Shown: positions 15,862 to 24,952, counted from the stretch's first letter. The stretch: 64,000 nucleotides of DNA from an uncultured Collinsella sp. (GCA_900549025.1 URMZ01000006.1:1-64000), one strand, 5' to 3'. The notes: generated by a model not told the origin, from the sequence alone. Program-made: numbers and translations.

Positions 15862-16881
15862 GTGGACCATCGGGATTCATGTGATGATTTGCGTGAGGTT
15901 CGTTGGGGCGTTTTGGGCGCTGGGCGCATTTCGCATCGATTTGCATCGTCGCTCAAGGAGGTGGACGGGGCACGGCTTGTGGCTGCCGCCGGTCGCACTC
16001 CTTCGCATGTTGAGGAGTTTTGCAGGGCGTTTTCGATTGATGCCGCGCACAGTTATGCCACAGCTGACGATAACGGCGATGCGGCTTATGATGCGTTGAT
16101 TGCCGACCCCGATGTCGACGTAATCTACTTGGCTCTTCCGCATGGCATGCATGCGCGTTGGGCCTGTCGCGCGCTGCGCGCCGGAAAGGCCGTGCTGTGC
16201 GAAAAGCCGGCCGTTTTGAATGAAGAAGAGGCCCATGCGATCGCTTCCGTTTCCCGTGAGCGCGGCGTGCTGTTTATGGAGGCGATGAAAAATCGGTTTT
16301 GTCCGATGCGTACTCGCGTGAAGGGCTTGCTTGCGTCGGGCGAGCTCGGCCGTATCGTCTCGATTGAAAGCGTGCAAAAACTCGATTATGGTGAGCCCCC
16401 TTCGAGTTATCTGCTCGACCCGTTGCAGGGTGGCTGTCTATATGACATGGGCTGCTATGCGGTCGGTTGGTTTGAGGATTTGCTCGCGGGTGCGTGCGAG
16501 GTTTCGTCCCGTGAAGTTCGCTGGCGTGACGTATCGGGCGGCCGCGTCGATTGGGCCGACGAGATCCATATGAGTGTCGGCGGTATACCCATTCATATGG
16601 TGTGCGACGGCAAAGCAGCATATGAAAGCCGCTTAACGATTGCCTGCGAGCGGGGCTCGTTGGAAATCGACCGTCTCCATCGCCCCGAGCTCGCCCATGT
16701 GAAGTATTCCGACGGGCGAACGCTCGAAATAAATGCCCCGTTTGAGGTCGATGATTTCTACGGCGAAATCCAGCATGCGACCCAGCTCATCCGGGCGGGG
16801 AAACTCGAGAGTCCCGTCATGCCCCTTGCCGCCACACAGCGCTGCGCGCGCATTATCGATGCAATCCGCTTGAAACTTTAG
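15862..16881 (+). CDS. Gfo/Idh/MocA-family oxidoreductase (second copy)
   Basis: A 339-residue NAD(P)-dependent dehydrogenase. The Rossmann motif is RWGVLGAGRISHRFASSL, DVIYLALPHGMHARWACRAL follows, and the catalytic Glu-Lys-Pro is in AVLCEKPAVLNEEE. The C-terminal part has GGCLYDMGCYAVGW. It resembles sugar or trans-dihydrodiol dehydrogenases; the substrate is unknown. GTG 15862 is chosen because AAGGGGG precedes it; a longer reading to 15784 would translate through the inverted repeat. It is only distantly similar to the gene at 7495. Confidence 0.88.
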   Translation: MDHRDSCDDLREVRWGVLGAGRISHRFASSLKEVDGARLVAAAGRTPSHVEEFCRAFSIDAAHSYATADDNGDAAYDALIADPDVDVIYLALPHGMHARWACRALRAGKAVLCEKPAVLNEEEAHAIASVSRERGVLFMEAMKNRFCPMRTRVKGLLASGELGRIVSIESVQKLDYGEPPSSYLLDPLQGGCLYDMGCYAVGWFEDLLAGACEVSSREVRWRDVSGGRVDWADEIHMSVGGIPIHMVCDGKAAYESRLTIACERGSLEIDRLHRPELAHVKYSDGRTLEINAPFEVDDFYGEIQHATQLIRAGKLESPVMPLAATQRCARIIDAIRLKL

Positions 16882-16939
16882 TGCGTGGGGGGCATGGCGC
16901 CAGCGCCTGGAATGCCTTGGAGGCCTTTGCCCCTGATGC

Positions 16940-17018
16940 CCCTTTTATAACTTGCGGTGGAATACGGTCTGTTTGCGCCAAAATAGGGCACCAATAGACC
17001 GTATTTCACCGCAACTGA
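16940..17018. repeat. Inverted-repeat element, copy 2
   Basis: Same start as copy 1 (CCTTTTATAACTTGCGGTGG) and same end (ACCGCAACTGA). Arms 16952-16975 and 16991-17014 pair over 24 positions with one mismatch and two G-T wobbles. Four inner base pairs differ from copy 1 on both strands. The loop again carries AATAGGG. It too ends just before a ribosome-binding site. Confidence 0.85.
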
Positions 17019-17035
17019 TGAGGAGGGAGCTGGAG

Positions 17036-17902
17036 ATGCTGACGATCGGGTGCCATCTTTCGACGACGAAGGGCTATCGGGCAATGGGGGAGACAGCGTT
17101 GTCCATTGGCGCCAATACCTTTGCATTCTTTACGCGCAACCCGCGCGGCGGCAAGGCGAAAGACCTTGACATGGATGACGCGGCGGCCCTGCGCGAGCTT
17201 ATGGAGCAAAACGACTTTGGCCCGCTGGTGGCGCATGCCCCGTATACCTATAACCCCTGCTCAGCCAAAGAGCGGGCGCGCGAGTTTGCCCTGGAGGCCA
17301 TGGCAGAGGACCTGCGGCGCATGGAGGCGCTGCCCGGCAACTACTACAACTTCCATCCCGGTGCGCATGTGGGGCAGGGCTCCGACGCCGGCATTCAGAT
17401 GATTGTCGACACCCTGTGCCAGGTGATGTTTGAGGGCCAGCAGACGACGGTGCTGCTCGAGACCATGGCCGGCAAGGGTACCGAGGTGGGCCGCAGCTTT
17501 GAGGAGCTGGCGTGCATTATCGAGGGCGTTGCCGCCAAGTGCCCAGAGCTGTCCGATAAGCTGGGCGTTTGTTTGGACACCTGCCATGTGAGCGATGCCG
17601 GCTACGACATCATCCATGATCTGGACGGCGTACTCGACGAGTTCGACCGCGTGGTGGGTATCGATCGCTTGCATGCCGTACACATCAACGATTCGAAGAA
17701 CCCTTGTGGCGCCCATAAAGATCGTCACGAGTGCATCGGCAAGGGATACCTTGGCAGCGAGGAATTTGGTGGCGGTATGCAGGCTATGCAGAATATTGTA
17801 TCGAATGGCCACTTGCGTTCGCTGCCGTTTATTTTGGAGACTCCGAACGAACTTGCAGGTTATGCAGCTGAAATTAGACTATTAAGGTCATTGCAGCAGT
17901 AA
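17036..17902 (+). CDS. nfo: Deoxyribonuclease IV (AP endonuclease)
   Basis: A 288-residue endonuclease IV that cuts at abasic sites in base-excision repair. The TIM-barrel metal ligands are visible: H in [11 protein letters not shown] in [10 protein letters not shown] in [11 protein letters not shown] in [16 protein letters not shown] in [16 protein letters not shown] in AVHINDSKN with D/H in [11 protein letters not shown], and E in [11 protein letters not shown] 17036 is supported by AGGAGGGAG; an ATG at 17018 is also in frame but overlaps the repeat. Confidence 0.95.
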   Translation: MLTIGCHLSTTKGYRAMGETALSIGANTFAFFTRNPRGGKAKDLDMDDAAALRELMEQNDFGPLVAHAPYTYNPCSAKERAREFALEAMAEDLRRMEALPGNYYNFHPGAHVGQGSDAGIQMIVDTLCQVMFEGQQTTVLLETMAGKGTEVGRSFEELACIIEGVAAKCPELSDKLGVCLDTCHVSDAGYDIIHDLDGVLDEFDRVVGIDRLHAVHINDSKNPCGAHKDRHECIGKGYLGSEEFGGGMQAMQNIVSNGHLRSLPFILETPNELAGYAAEIRLLRSLQQ

Positions 17903-17963
17903 TGACTGTCACAAAGTAGAGTATTCCATTCACGTTATGGGTTTGTTTCAATCAGTTTTCTCA

Positions 17964-17992
17964 TTGCAGATTCGTAATTCCGGGTGCATAAT
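17964..17992 (+). promoter_or_regulatory. Promoter of the amino-acid ABC importer operon
   Basis: TTGCAG, a 17-base spacer and CATAAT lie about 58 bases before the binding-protein start. Confidence 0.55.
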
Positions 17993-18049
17993 AGCCAACA
18001 GTTTTTGCAGACCTCTGAATCAAACGAGGTCACCGGAAGGAGACTGATT

Positions 18050-18910
18050 ATGAAGCTGAAGAAGCTTGGCGCATTTGCCGCCACGGGTGCTATGGCACTC
18101 GCCCTTGCTCTGACGGGCTGCGGTTCGTCCAACGCCACCTCTGGTTCTGATACCGGTTCCAGCAGCTCTGACGACGCTAAGGTCGAGAAGGTCGACGGCT
18201 CCAAGGAGTACGCGCTCGTCAAGGACGGCACGCTGACCGTCGGCACCTCTGCCGAGTACGCGCCGTTTGAGTACAAGGATGACAACGGCGACTACCAGGG
18301 CTTTGACCTTGAGCTCATCAAGGCTATCGGTGACAAGCTGGGTCTGGATGTCGAGTACGTCAACAATGACTTTGACACGCTGGTTCCGGGCGTCGCTTCG
18401 GGCGCCAAGTATGACGTCTCCATCGCGGCTATCACCGACACGCCCGAGCGTGAGAAGGAAGTCACTTTCTCTGATTCCTACTACATGGACGATCAGGCTA
18501 TCGTGACCAAGGTCGATAACACCGACATCACGGCCGACAACTACAGCGAGAAGCTCAACAACGCCGACGCTACCATCATCGTCCAGTCTGGCTCGACCGC
18601 CGAGGCCTTTGCCCAGGAGAACTTCCCCAAGGCCAAGATCGTCCCCTACAAGGACGCCACCGAGTGCTTCAGCGCCCTGCAGTCCGATAAGGGCGACGCC
18701 GTAGTCACCAACCGCTCCGTTGCGAGCCAGCTGACCGCCGAGCAGTTCAACACCTGCCAGACCATCAAGCAGATCAGCACCGGCGAGGAGTACGCCATCG
18801 CCATCAACCAGGGCAACACCAAGCTCAAGGACGACATCAACCAGGCTATCAAGGACCTGACCGACGACGGTACCGTCGACGCCCTCATGGCTAAGTACAA
18901 TATCAAGTAA
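18050..18910 (+). CDS. Amino-acid ABC transporter substrate-binding lipoprotein
   Basis: A 286-residue lipoprotein. Lipobox LALALTGC puts the lipidated Cys near residue 24, followed by a Ser/Gly/Asp linker. The SBP-bac-3 domain starts with GTLTVGTSAEYAPFEYKDDNG and GFDLELIKAIGDKLGL and includes YDVSIAAITDTPEREKEVTFS. This is the polar amino-acid class (glutamine, arginine, cystine). It is followed by permease and ATPase genes, together a complete importer. GGAAGGAGA precedes ATG 18050. A terminator between this gene and the permease probably gives excess binding protein. Confidence 0.93.
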   Translation: MKLKKLGAFAATGAMALALALTGCGSSNATSGSDTGSSSSDDAKVEKVDGSKEYALVKDGTLTVGTSAEYAPFEYKDDNGDYQGFDLELIKAIGDKLGLDVEYVNNDFDTLVPGVASGAKYDVSIAAITDTPEREKEVTFSDSYYMDDQAIVTKVDNTDITADNYSEKLNNADATIIVQSGSTAEAFAQENFPKAKIVPYKDATECFSALQSDKGDAVVTNRSVASQLTAEQFNTCQTIKQISTGEEYAIAINQGNTKLKDDINQAIKDLTDDGTVDALMAKYNIK

Positions 18911-18932
18911 AATAACTACTTGATTGCGCGCG

Positions 18933-18963
18933 GGCCCTTTCCGTTTTGGCGGAAAGGGCCTTT
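18933..18963 (+). terminator. Intercistronic terminator in the importer operon
   Basis: An 11-bp stem (GGCCCTTTCCG / CGGAAAGGGCC) is followed by TTT and a pyrimidine-rich stretch. Partial termination here would raise the ratio of binding protein to permease. Confidence 0.7.
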
Positions 18964-19028
18964 GCGCTTCTCTTGACGGAGAGCGTTTCCGTCTCGTTTT
19001 GCCGGCAACTTCTACGATAGGAGCCACC

Positions 19029-20390
19029 TTGTCTCGACTGAACAAAGGGGCCGCGGAGCAGCGTTTTCCACTGCCCTCGATGCTCCAAAAGCTGGCCTGT
19101 GCCCTGGCTGTGGCGCTCGCCCTGGTATGCGCGGGGGCCTGCGTGCCCACGACCGCCCAGGCGCTTGAGACCGCAAAGATTACCGCCCGACCCAATACCG
19201 GTTCGGGTAGCGATGTGGTCGGCGGCACCGAGACGCGCATCACTTGGGAAGTTCAGGCCGATGCCGACGAGGAGCTGAGCGGTCTTTCGCTGACGTTTGT
19301 CGACGGCACGACGTTTGGTACCGATGACACGCGATTGACGATGCTCTCGGGCGAGGACCTCATGGATCGTACGCCCATGAAGCCCACGTGCAAGGCTGAC
19401 GGCCAGACGCTCAAGATTGACTTTGGCGAGACGGCGCCTGCCGGCGGCTATTTCCGCGTCGAGGTTTACGGTGTGACGTTTCCCGTCGAGGGCGGCGATG
19501 AGGCCTTTAGCGGCACCTATACGCTCGCCGACGGTTCGACCAAGAAGATCTCCAAGATTCCGTCGGTGGAGATCAAGGGCGTGACGGCCTTCGATAACTT
19601 CCTGGCCGACCTTAAGGAGCAGCCGTGGGTCGAGGCGTGGAACTCCAATATGTTCCTGCGCCTGTTCCTGAACCCGGTCATTTTGGTCCAGAGCCTGCCG
19701 ATCGTCTTCAAGGGCTTCCTTGTGTCGCTTTCGATCGTGCTCGTGGCGTTTCCGCTGGCAATTCCCTTTGGCTTTGCCCTGTCGCTTATGCGCATCTCCA
19801 AGTCGCGCATCCTGCGCTGCCTCGCCGGCATCTACGTGAATATCATTCGCGGTACGCCGGCGTTCCTGCAGATCTATATCGCGTTCTTCGGTCTGCCGTT
19901 GGCCGGCGTCAAGGTGGACGACTATGTTTTGGGCGTTATCGTCATGGCCATGAACTCGTCTGCGTACCTGTGCGAGATCTTCCGTGCCGGTATTCAATCG
20001 ATCCCCAAGGGCCAAAACGAGGCTGCTCGTTCGCTGGGCATGAACGCGTTCCAGACGCTGCTCTACGTTATGATTCCGCAGACGTTCCGCAATGTTTTGC
20101 CTACGCTGACCAGCGAGTTTATCTTGCTTTACAAGGATACGTCGCTGCTTGCGGCCGTGGGCGTGGTCGAGATCGTCATGAATGCCCGCACCATCGTGGC
20201 CACGACGGGCTCCATTACACCGTACGTGGTTGCCGCCCTGTTCTATCTGGTCATCACCCTGCCGCTCGCTCGCTTGGTGAGCGGTCTTGAGGCGAGGCTT
20301 TTGGGCACGGCCGAGACCAAGAAGAAGTGTCCCGCCAAGAGCGCCGGACAGGTTGTCGCGACGCCCGCCGATCACATCGCCGGTCTGTAA
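19029..20390 (+). CDS. Amino-acid ABC permease with a large N-terminal extracellular domain
   Basis: A 453-residue permease, about twice the usual length. From the likely TTG start (AGGAGCCACC upstream) it has a hydrophobic signal/anchor (LACALAVALALVCAGACVP), then about 170 residues predicted outside the membrane and rich in beta strands (ITWEVQADADEELSGLSLTFVDG). The C-terminal HisM-type permease has five or so helices and the EAA loop (NEAARSLGMNAFQTLLYVMIPQ) contacting the ATPase. The exported domain may capture substrate or contact the binding protein; I do not recognise its family. Confidence 0.88.
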   Translation: MSRLNKGAAEQRFPLPSMLQKLACALAVALALVCAGACVPTTAQALETAKITARPNTGSGSDVVGGTETRITWEVQADADEELSGLSLTFVDGTTFGTDDTRLTMLSGEDLMDRTPMKPTCKADGQTLKIDFGETAPAGGYFRVEVYGVTFPVEGGDEAFSGTYTLADGSTKKISKIPSVEIKGVTAFDNFLADLKEQPWVEAWNSNMFLRLFLNPVILVQSLPIVFKGFLVSLSIVLVAFPLAIPFGFALSLMRISKSRILRCLAGIYVNIIRGTPAFLQIYIAFFGLPLAGVKVDDYVLGVIVMAMNSSAYLCEIFRAGIQSIPKGQNEAARSLGMNAFQTLLYVMIPQTFRNVLPTLTSEFILLYKDTSLLAAVGVVEIVMNARTIVATTGSITPYVVAALFYLVITLPLARLVSGLEARLLGTAETKKKCPAKSAGQVVATPADHIAGL

Positions 20391-20402
20391 GGAGGTCCTA
20401 TC

Positions 20403-21155
20403 ATGAGCGAAACCAATAACTCGAACGAGGTCGTCGTCAGCATCAAGAACCTCCAGAAGGCCTTTGGCGACAACGTGGTCCTGCGCGATATCGATCTGGA
20501 TGTGCACAAGGGTGAGGTCGTTGTGGTCTTGGGCCCCTCGGGCTCGGGCAAGTCGACGATGCTTCGCTGCATCAATCGTCTGGAGCATCCCACGAGCGGC
20601 TCGATTATCGTCGAGGGTGTGGACGTGTGCGCCAAGGGCGTCGACCTTAACAAGGTGCGCACGCATCTGGGTATGGTGTTCCAGCAGTTCAATTTGTTCC
20701 CGCACCTGTCGGTCAAAAAGAACGTCATGCTTGCGCAGCAGAAGGTGCTCAAGCGCAGCAAGGAAGAGGCCGAGAAGATCGCCGTCGAGGAGCTGACCAA
20801 AGTCGGTCTTGCCGAGCGTATCGACTTTATGCCGAGTCAGCTTTCGGGCGGCCAGCAGCAGCGCGTTGCCATCGCCCGCGCCCTGTCGATGAACCCGCAC
20901 GTCATGCTCTTTGACGAGGCAACCTCGGCGCTCGACCCTGAGCTCGTGCGCGACGTCTTGGGCGTCATGCGCGACCTGGCGCGCGACGGTATGACCATGA
21001 TCGTCGTGACGCACGAGATGGGCTTTGCCCGCGATGTCGCCGACCGCGTCGTCTTTATGGACGGCGGCGTCATTGTGGAAGAGGGTACGCCGAGCGAGGT
21101 CTTCGACCACCCCAAGAGCGAGCGCACCAAGGCGTTCTTGGGCAATATTTCGTAG
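20403..21155 (+). CDS. Amino-acid ABC transporter ATP-binding protein
   Basis: A 250-residue ATPase of the GlnQ/HisP type. Walker A is GPSGSGKST, the Q-loop is [12 protein letters not shown], the signature is [15 protein letters not shown], Walker B is [13 protein letters not shown], and the switch His is in [22 protein letters not shown] precedes the ATG, 12 bases after the permease stop. It is the last gene of the importer, closed by a very strong terminator. Confidence 0.95.
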   Translation: MSETNNSNEVVVSIKNLQKAFGDNVVLRDIDLDVHKGEVVVVLGPSGSGKSTMLRCINRLEHPTSGSIIVEGVDVCAKGVDLNKVRTHLGMVFQQFNLFPHLSVKKNVMLAQQKVLKRSKEEAEKIAVEELTKVGLAERIDFMPSQLSGGQQQRVAIARALSMNPHVMLFDEATSALDPELVRDVLGVMRDLARDGMTMIVVTHEMGFARDVADRVVFMDGGVIVEEGTPSEVFDHPKSERTKAFLGNIS

Positions 21156-21176
21156 CCGGTTGATGTAATTGCCGTT

Positions 21177-21222
21177 ACAAAAGAGCGGGGGCTGGACTTG
21201 AATCCAGCCCCCGCTCTTTTGT
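21177..21222. terminator. Strong bidirectional terminator
   Basis: Perfect 20-bp arms (21177-21196 and 21203-21222) around a 6-base loop, with A4 on one side and T4 on the other. It separates the convergent ABC operon and the flavodoxin gene. Confidence 0.93.
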
Positions 21223-21272
21223 AGGGATGGGGATGTGCTTTGATGCAGGCTCTTTTGGAAGCCCTGGGTTCG

Positions 21273-21692
21273 TTACGCGAGCTCGGCTCCGAGGGCCTTG
21301 CAAGCGGTCTCGCCCTCGTCGTCGGGCGCGTCGTAGCAGATGGTGGAGTCCACGACGTTGACACCGGCATCGTCGGCGTCGGCCTTCCAGTTGTCCATCC
21401 ACTCGCCCTCGGCCCATGAATAGGAGCCAAAGAGGACGACCTTCTTGTCGCCGAGAGTCTCCTTGACCTCGTCCCACATCGGCTGGAACTCATCGTACTC
21501 GAGTTCCTCGGAGCCCATGGCGGGGCAGCCGAAGGCGAAGGCATCATATTCGGCGGCCTTGTCGGCAGAGAAGTCGGCGCAGGGGATGACCTCGGTCTCG
21601 GCACCGGCATCGGTTGCACCTTCGGCAACGAAGTTTGCCATGACCTCGGTGTTGCCTGTACCGCTCCAGTAGACGACGGCGATCTTGCTCAT
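21273..21692 (-). CDS. Flavodoxin
   Basis: A 139-residue FMN-binding electron carrier. The phosphate loop is VYWSGTGNTEVMA near the N-terminus, with AFGCPAMGSEELEYDEFQP and the second flavin loop FGSYSWAEGEWMD. Length and motifs fit short-chain anaerobic flavodoxins. AAAGGA precedes the ATG. The DUF3793 gene lies 46 bases upstream on the same strand; this pairing is common in anaerobes and suggests iron-responsive expression, an inference from known neighbourhoods. Confidence 0.94.
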   Translation of the reverse strand: MSKIAVVYWSGTGNTEVMANFVAEGATDAGAETEVIPCADFSADKAAEYDAFAFGCPAMGSEELEYDEFQPMWDEVKETLGDKKVVLFGSYSWAEGEWMDNWKADADDAGVNVVDSTICYDAPDDEGETACKALGAELA

Positions 21693-21738
21693 GTTGAGTC
21701 CTTTCAGTTGTGCGGCAGGTTGCCGCGGCTTCTATGTT

Positions 21739-22443
21739 CTATCGGGTTGCCTGGGCAAGTTGCGCCAGGCTGCAGCCCTGCTGATAGACAAAGGTGAGGT
21801 ATTGAGTGCAAGCGCGGTAGGCGTCAAACATCGCAAGCGCTTGCTCGACATTCGTGTAGACCTTCCAAGCTCCAAAGACCTTGTAGTTCTCGCCGCGCTG
21901 GGCGATAAACTCGTGCACGTCGTCGTAGGGATATCCGAGGAAGTAGCCTATTTCGTGCGGAAACTCGCAGGTGCAGTCGTTGCTGCAGTTAGCTTGCTGG
22001 GGTAGTGCGCATCGAGTCTGGCTACAGGCGCATTCCGCGACGTTATTGCTCGCGAGCGTGATGCGTGATGCCAAATGCACGAGGCATGTCGAAAGGTCTC
22101 TCGTGTCGTAGCCTTCCGAGGCGAGCGCCGTTTGGGCGCGAGGGTCTGCGAAATAGGTGGTGAGGCTTTTGGCTCGGTACATATACACGAGCGCTCCGCA
22201 TGGCCGCCAGACCAAAACACTCAGGTGGATACCGAACGGGTCAAGCTCGCGATTGCACTGGGCGATAACGTTGAGCAGGCGTGCTCGGCGTTCTGCGATG
22301 GTTTCGGTTGTGGTCGAGCCGTCCCCGTGGGCGTAGGTGCCTGGATAGGTAAAGAGCGAAGCTGGCTTGATACCTGCGAGCGTAGGGGAGCAGTTGCGCA
22401 CGACAGCCGTTTGGTATGTTGGGATGTCAATGGTTCGAGTCAC
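21739..22443 (-). CDS. DUF3793-family protein
   Basis: A 234-residue protein that looks like the DUF3793 family: a central VLVWRPCGALVYMYR segment and a C-terminal FPHEIGYFLGYPYDDVHEFI plus NYKVFGAWKVY. An unusual Cys-rich stretch (CACSQTRCALPQQANCSNDC) lies in the middle and may bind metal or form disulfides. The biochemical role is unknown. It is upstream of, and probably co-transcribed with, the flavodoxin gene. Confidence 0.8.
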   Translation of the reverse strand: MTRTIDIPTYQTAVVRNCSPTLAGIKPASLFTYPGTYAHGDGSTTTETIAERRARLLNVIAQCNRELDPFGIHLSVLVWRPCGALVYMYRAKSLTTYFADPRAQTALASEGYDTRDLSTCLVHLASRITLASNNVAECACSQTRCALPQQANCSNDCTCEFPHEIGYFLGYPYDDVHEFIAQRGENYKVFGAWKVYTNVEQALAMFDAYRACTQYLTFVYQQGCSLAQLAQATR

Positions 22444-22572
22444 GTTGCTCCTTTCGAGTCCTCAACTGTTAGCCTAGGAAAACTTATACACGAAAGTAAG
22501 CCATGGTCAACAAAAAAGTTTGAAGAGGGAAACTAATTGACCGAACGGACATGATTTTGGGTTAAGATGGGG

Positions 22573-22589
22573 ACACCCTATGGGGGTAT
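22573..22589 (+). promoter_or_regulatory. CsoR-like copper operator
   Basis: ACACCCTATGGGGGTAT differs in only two positions from the Bacillus subtilis CsoR operator ATACCCTACGGGGGTAT, as I recall that sequence. It lies 30 bases before the HMA protein start, just downstream of a possible -10 (TAAGAT), a good position for repression relieved by Cu(I). Confidence 0.6.
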
Positions 22590-22618
22590 CTAGATAGGGC
22601 TACTTGAAAGGGGAACGC

Positions 22619-23002
22619 ATGAGTGACTTGCTCAACCCTGCGAATCTCGTCGTGCTTGCCGTGATTGTCGTTGGCATGTTCTTTGGCCTGCGTCGCATTG
22701 TCGCTTCGACACACGGAAAGAGCTGCTGCAGCGATGGCGCGAGCGGTAAGAAGGCCAAGAAGGTAGTGGTTGCGGATACCGATCCGTCCCACTACCCCTA
22801 TAGCGATGAGTTGCTCATCGGCGGCATGAGCTGCGATGGCTGCGCTCAGAATGTGGCCAATGCCCTCAATGCGCTGAATGGTGTGTGGGCAACGGTGACG
22901 TACGCGGACCACACGGCCCGCGTACGCTCCAAGCGGCCGATCGATCGCGGTGTCCTTGAGGCGGCCGTGAGGGATGCGGGTTATTACGTCATGACGCCGT
23001 AA
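22619..23002 (+). CDS. Membrane-anchored HMA (copper chaperone-type) protein
   Basis: A 127-residue protein with two parts. Residues 1-45 have one membrane helix (NLVVLAVIVVGMFFGL), then RRIVAS and a Lys/Cys motif (GKSCCSDG), similar in layout to FeoB-associated Cys-rich membrane proteins. Residues about 65-127 are a heavy-metal-associated domain with the metal loop GGMSCDGCAQNV. The CsoR-like operator upstream points to copper. No CopA ATPase or csoR gene is in the window. ATG 22619 follows AAAGGGGAACGC. Confidence 0.78.
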   Translation: MSDLLNPANLVVLAVIVVGMFFGLRRIVASTHGKSCCSDGASGKKAKKVVVADTDPSHYPYSDELLIGGMSCDGCAQNVANALNALNGVWATVTYADHTARVRSKRPIDRGVLEAAVRDAGYYVMTP

Positions 23003-23028
23003 GCGCCGCCTTGGATGCATTTCCTTGT

Positions 23029-23454
23029 CTAGGCTCGTCCGCGCAGTTCGATGTCTTGAATGTCATCGAAATCGATGGCGATGTCTTTGAGCTTGAGGAG
23101 CTTGAAGGCAGGGAGTACCTCGTCGAGGATGCCGGTGCGGGAGCGATAGCCGTACGTATCGTAATAGGTGACGCGGACCAGGTCGCCGCGTTTGAGGCCC
23201 TCGAGCTTTTCCGAAAGCTCGAGGGCTTTTTCTTCCGTGAGTTCGCATTTTGGTTCGACGGTGATTTCCTGCTTACGTACGAGCTCGTAGTATCCCGTGA
23301 GGGCGGCGAAGGGCATAAACTGCGCGGCACGGCCGGCGCGGACGGCGCCGTTGGCGGTGAGCTTGGGGTCGGCGGAGCGACGTCTTCCCTCGGGGTCCGC
23401 CAGGCGCTCGAAGGCGGTCGGCGGGCGCACGGGCTGTTGTTTGGGTTTAGGCAC
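23029..23454 (-). CDS. YolD-like protein
   Basis: A 141-residue YolD-like protein (RAAQFMPFAALTGYYELVRK, then a C-terminal beta domain ending AIDFDDIQDIEL). YolD-like proteins are usually encoded with Y-family polymerases and are thought to act like UmuD. I choose GTG 23454 because GGAGG lies 5 bases upstream. It overlaps the end of the polymerase gene by 8 bases, indicating translational coupling. Confidence 0.82.
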   Translation of the reverse strand: MPKPKQQPVRPPTAFERLADPEGRRRSADPKLTANGAVRAGRAAQFMPFAALTGYYELVRKQEITVEPKCELTEEKALELSEKLEGLKRGDLVRVTYYDTYGYRSRTGILDEVLPAFKLLKLKDIAIDFDDIQDIELRGRA

Positions 23455-24952
23455 GGTGTCCTCCAACTTGGTCGTTGCGTTCGCGCGCGGTGGCGCCGGC
23501 GGTAAAGCTTAATCCCTTGACGAGCGCGTTCTTGCCGTACTTGCCTTTCACGGCCAGGACGGCGCGCGCCAGGTCGCGCTCGCGCTCATCCGCCTCGATA
23601 TCGCTGAACAGATCGATGGTGACAAATTCCTCAGGCATGAGGTTGCCAAAGCCCAGATTGATACGCTTGACCGGTCGTTTGGGATCGACAGTCTGCGCCC
23701 AGAGCTCATCGAAATAGCCCATGATCTTCTTAAACGAATTGGTGCGCTCGGGCAGCTTTCGCGAAGCGTTGGAGTGCGCAAAGAGTGCTGCATAGCCACC
23801 GCGCGGTTTGCCGCCATGCTCTCCCACAAAGATGCCATCGATTGCCTGCGCCTCGCGCACCAGGCGGCGCCGTTCGTCATCGCGCTGGACGGGCTTGGGC
23901 GCACGGGGTGCGAGCTCAGGGCCGGTGGTTGCGGTGGGCTCGATGCTCGACGTGCTCGAGCGCAGGTGCCCGCATCCGTCCACATATTGCGCTGTGCCGC
24001 TGGCGTCGAGGCGGCGTATGTCGGCTCGTTCGCTCGCATAACCCACAAAGAGCGAGATGCTGTCGCACACCACGTGCTTGTCGATTAAATCCAGCACGGC
24101 GGCATCGACCATTTCGCGCAAGACGGTGTAGGCCTGCTCGTAGGCATAGCCCTTCGAGAGCACCTGCCCTGTGGTGGTCGAAGTTGCTTGCGGGCGATAG
24201 GCTTGGATATCGGCGATGGTTGTCGGCTCGCGCCCGAAGGCGTGGTCGATGAGATATTCGGCATTGACGCCGAGCTCGTCGTAAAGCAGGTTTTCGTCGA
24301 GCGCGGCGACACCCATCAGATCGTAGACACCGTACTTTTCGAGGCGGGCTGCCACGCCGGGGCCGATGCCCCAGATATCGGTGATGGGACGATGGGGCCA
24401 GATCTCCTTGCGAAAGGTTTCGTCGTCGAGTATGCCGATGCGGCTGGGTACGTGCTTGGCGGTAATGTCGAGCGCTACCTTGGCCTGGAATAGGTTGGGG
24501 CCGATGCCGACCGTCGCCGTGATGCCGGTGCGCGCGAGGACCTCGTCGCGCAGCATGCAGGCAAAGCCTTTGGCATTGGTATGGTAGAGGTCTAGATAGG
24601 GCGTCACGTCGATAAAGCATTCGTCGATTGAATAGACATGAATGTCTTGCGGGCTCACGTATTCCAGATAGATGCCGTAGATTTGCGCCGACACCTCCAT
24701 GTAATGCTGCATGCGCGGTACGGCCTTGATGTAGTCGATGCCGTCGGGAATCTCGAACAGACGGCAGCGGTTGTGTATCCCGAGGTCCTTCATGGCCTGT
24801 GTGATGGCGAGGCAGATGGTCGTGCGCCCGCGCGATTCGTCGGCAACGACCAGACACGTAGTGAGTGGGTCGAGCCCACGATCGACGCACTCGACGCTGG
24901 CATAAAACGTCTTGAGGTCGATGCAGATGTAGGTGTGCTGCTCGTGCGCCAT
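23447..24952 (-). CDS. Y-family DNA polymerase (UmuC/DinB-like), SOS-inducible
   Basis: A 501-residue translesion polymerase. The palm carboxylates are Asp in YICIDLKTFYASVECVDRG and Asp/Glu in VYSIDECFIDVTPYL. A helix-hairpin-helix is in PITDIWGIGPGVAARLEKYG, with the little-finger domain beyond. An insert near 330-380 is Pro/Arg-rich. GGGAGG precedes ATG 24952 and a LexA-type box lies about 30 bases further upstream. It forms an operon with the YolD-like gene. Confidence 0.92.
   Translation of the reverse strand: MAHEQHTYICIDLKTFYASVECVDRGLDPLTTCLVVADESRGRTTICLAITQAMKDLGIHNRCRLFEIPDGIDYIKAVPRMQHYMEVSAQIYGIYLEYVSPQDIHVYSIDECFIDVTPYLDLYHTNAKGFACMLRDEVLARTGITATVGIGPNLFQAKVALDITAKHVPSRIGILDDETFRKEIWPHRPITDIWGIGPGVAARLEKYGVYDLMGVAALDENLLYDELGVNAEYLIDHAFGREPTTIADIQAYRPQATSTTTGQVLSKGYAYEQAYTVLREMVDAAVLDLIDKHVVCDSISLFVGYASERADIRRLDASGTAQYVDGCGHLRSSTSSIEPTATTGPELAPRAPKPVQRDDERRRLVREAQAIDGIFVGEHGGKPRGGYAALFAHSNASRKLPERTNSFKKIMGYFDELWAQTVDPKRPVKRINLGFGNLMPEEFVTIDLFSDIEADERERDLARAVLAVKGKYGKNALVKGLSFTAGATARERNDQVGGHRA

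Noticed and set aside
18903..21110. 735-codon open frame on the minus strand opposite the ABC permease and ATPase
   Set aside because: The plus strand encodes clear HisM and GlnQ proteins with full motifs. The antisense frame is His/Arg-rich with no domain and is a by-product of GC-rich codons.
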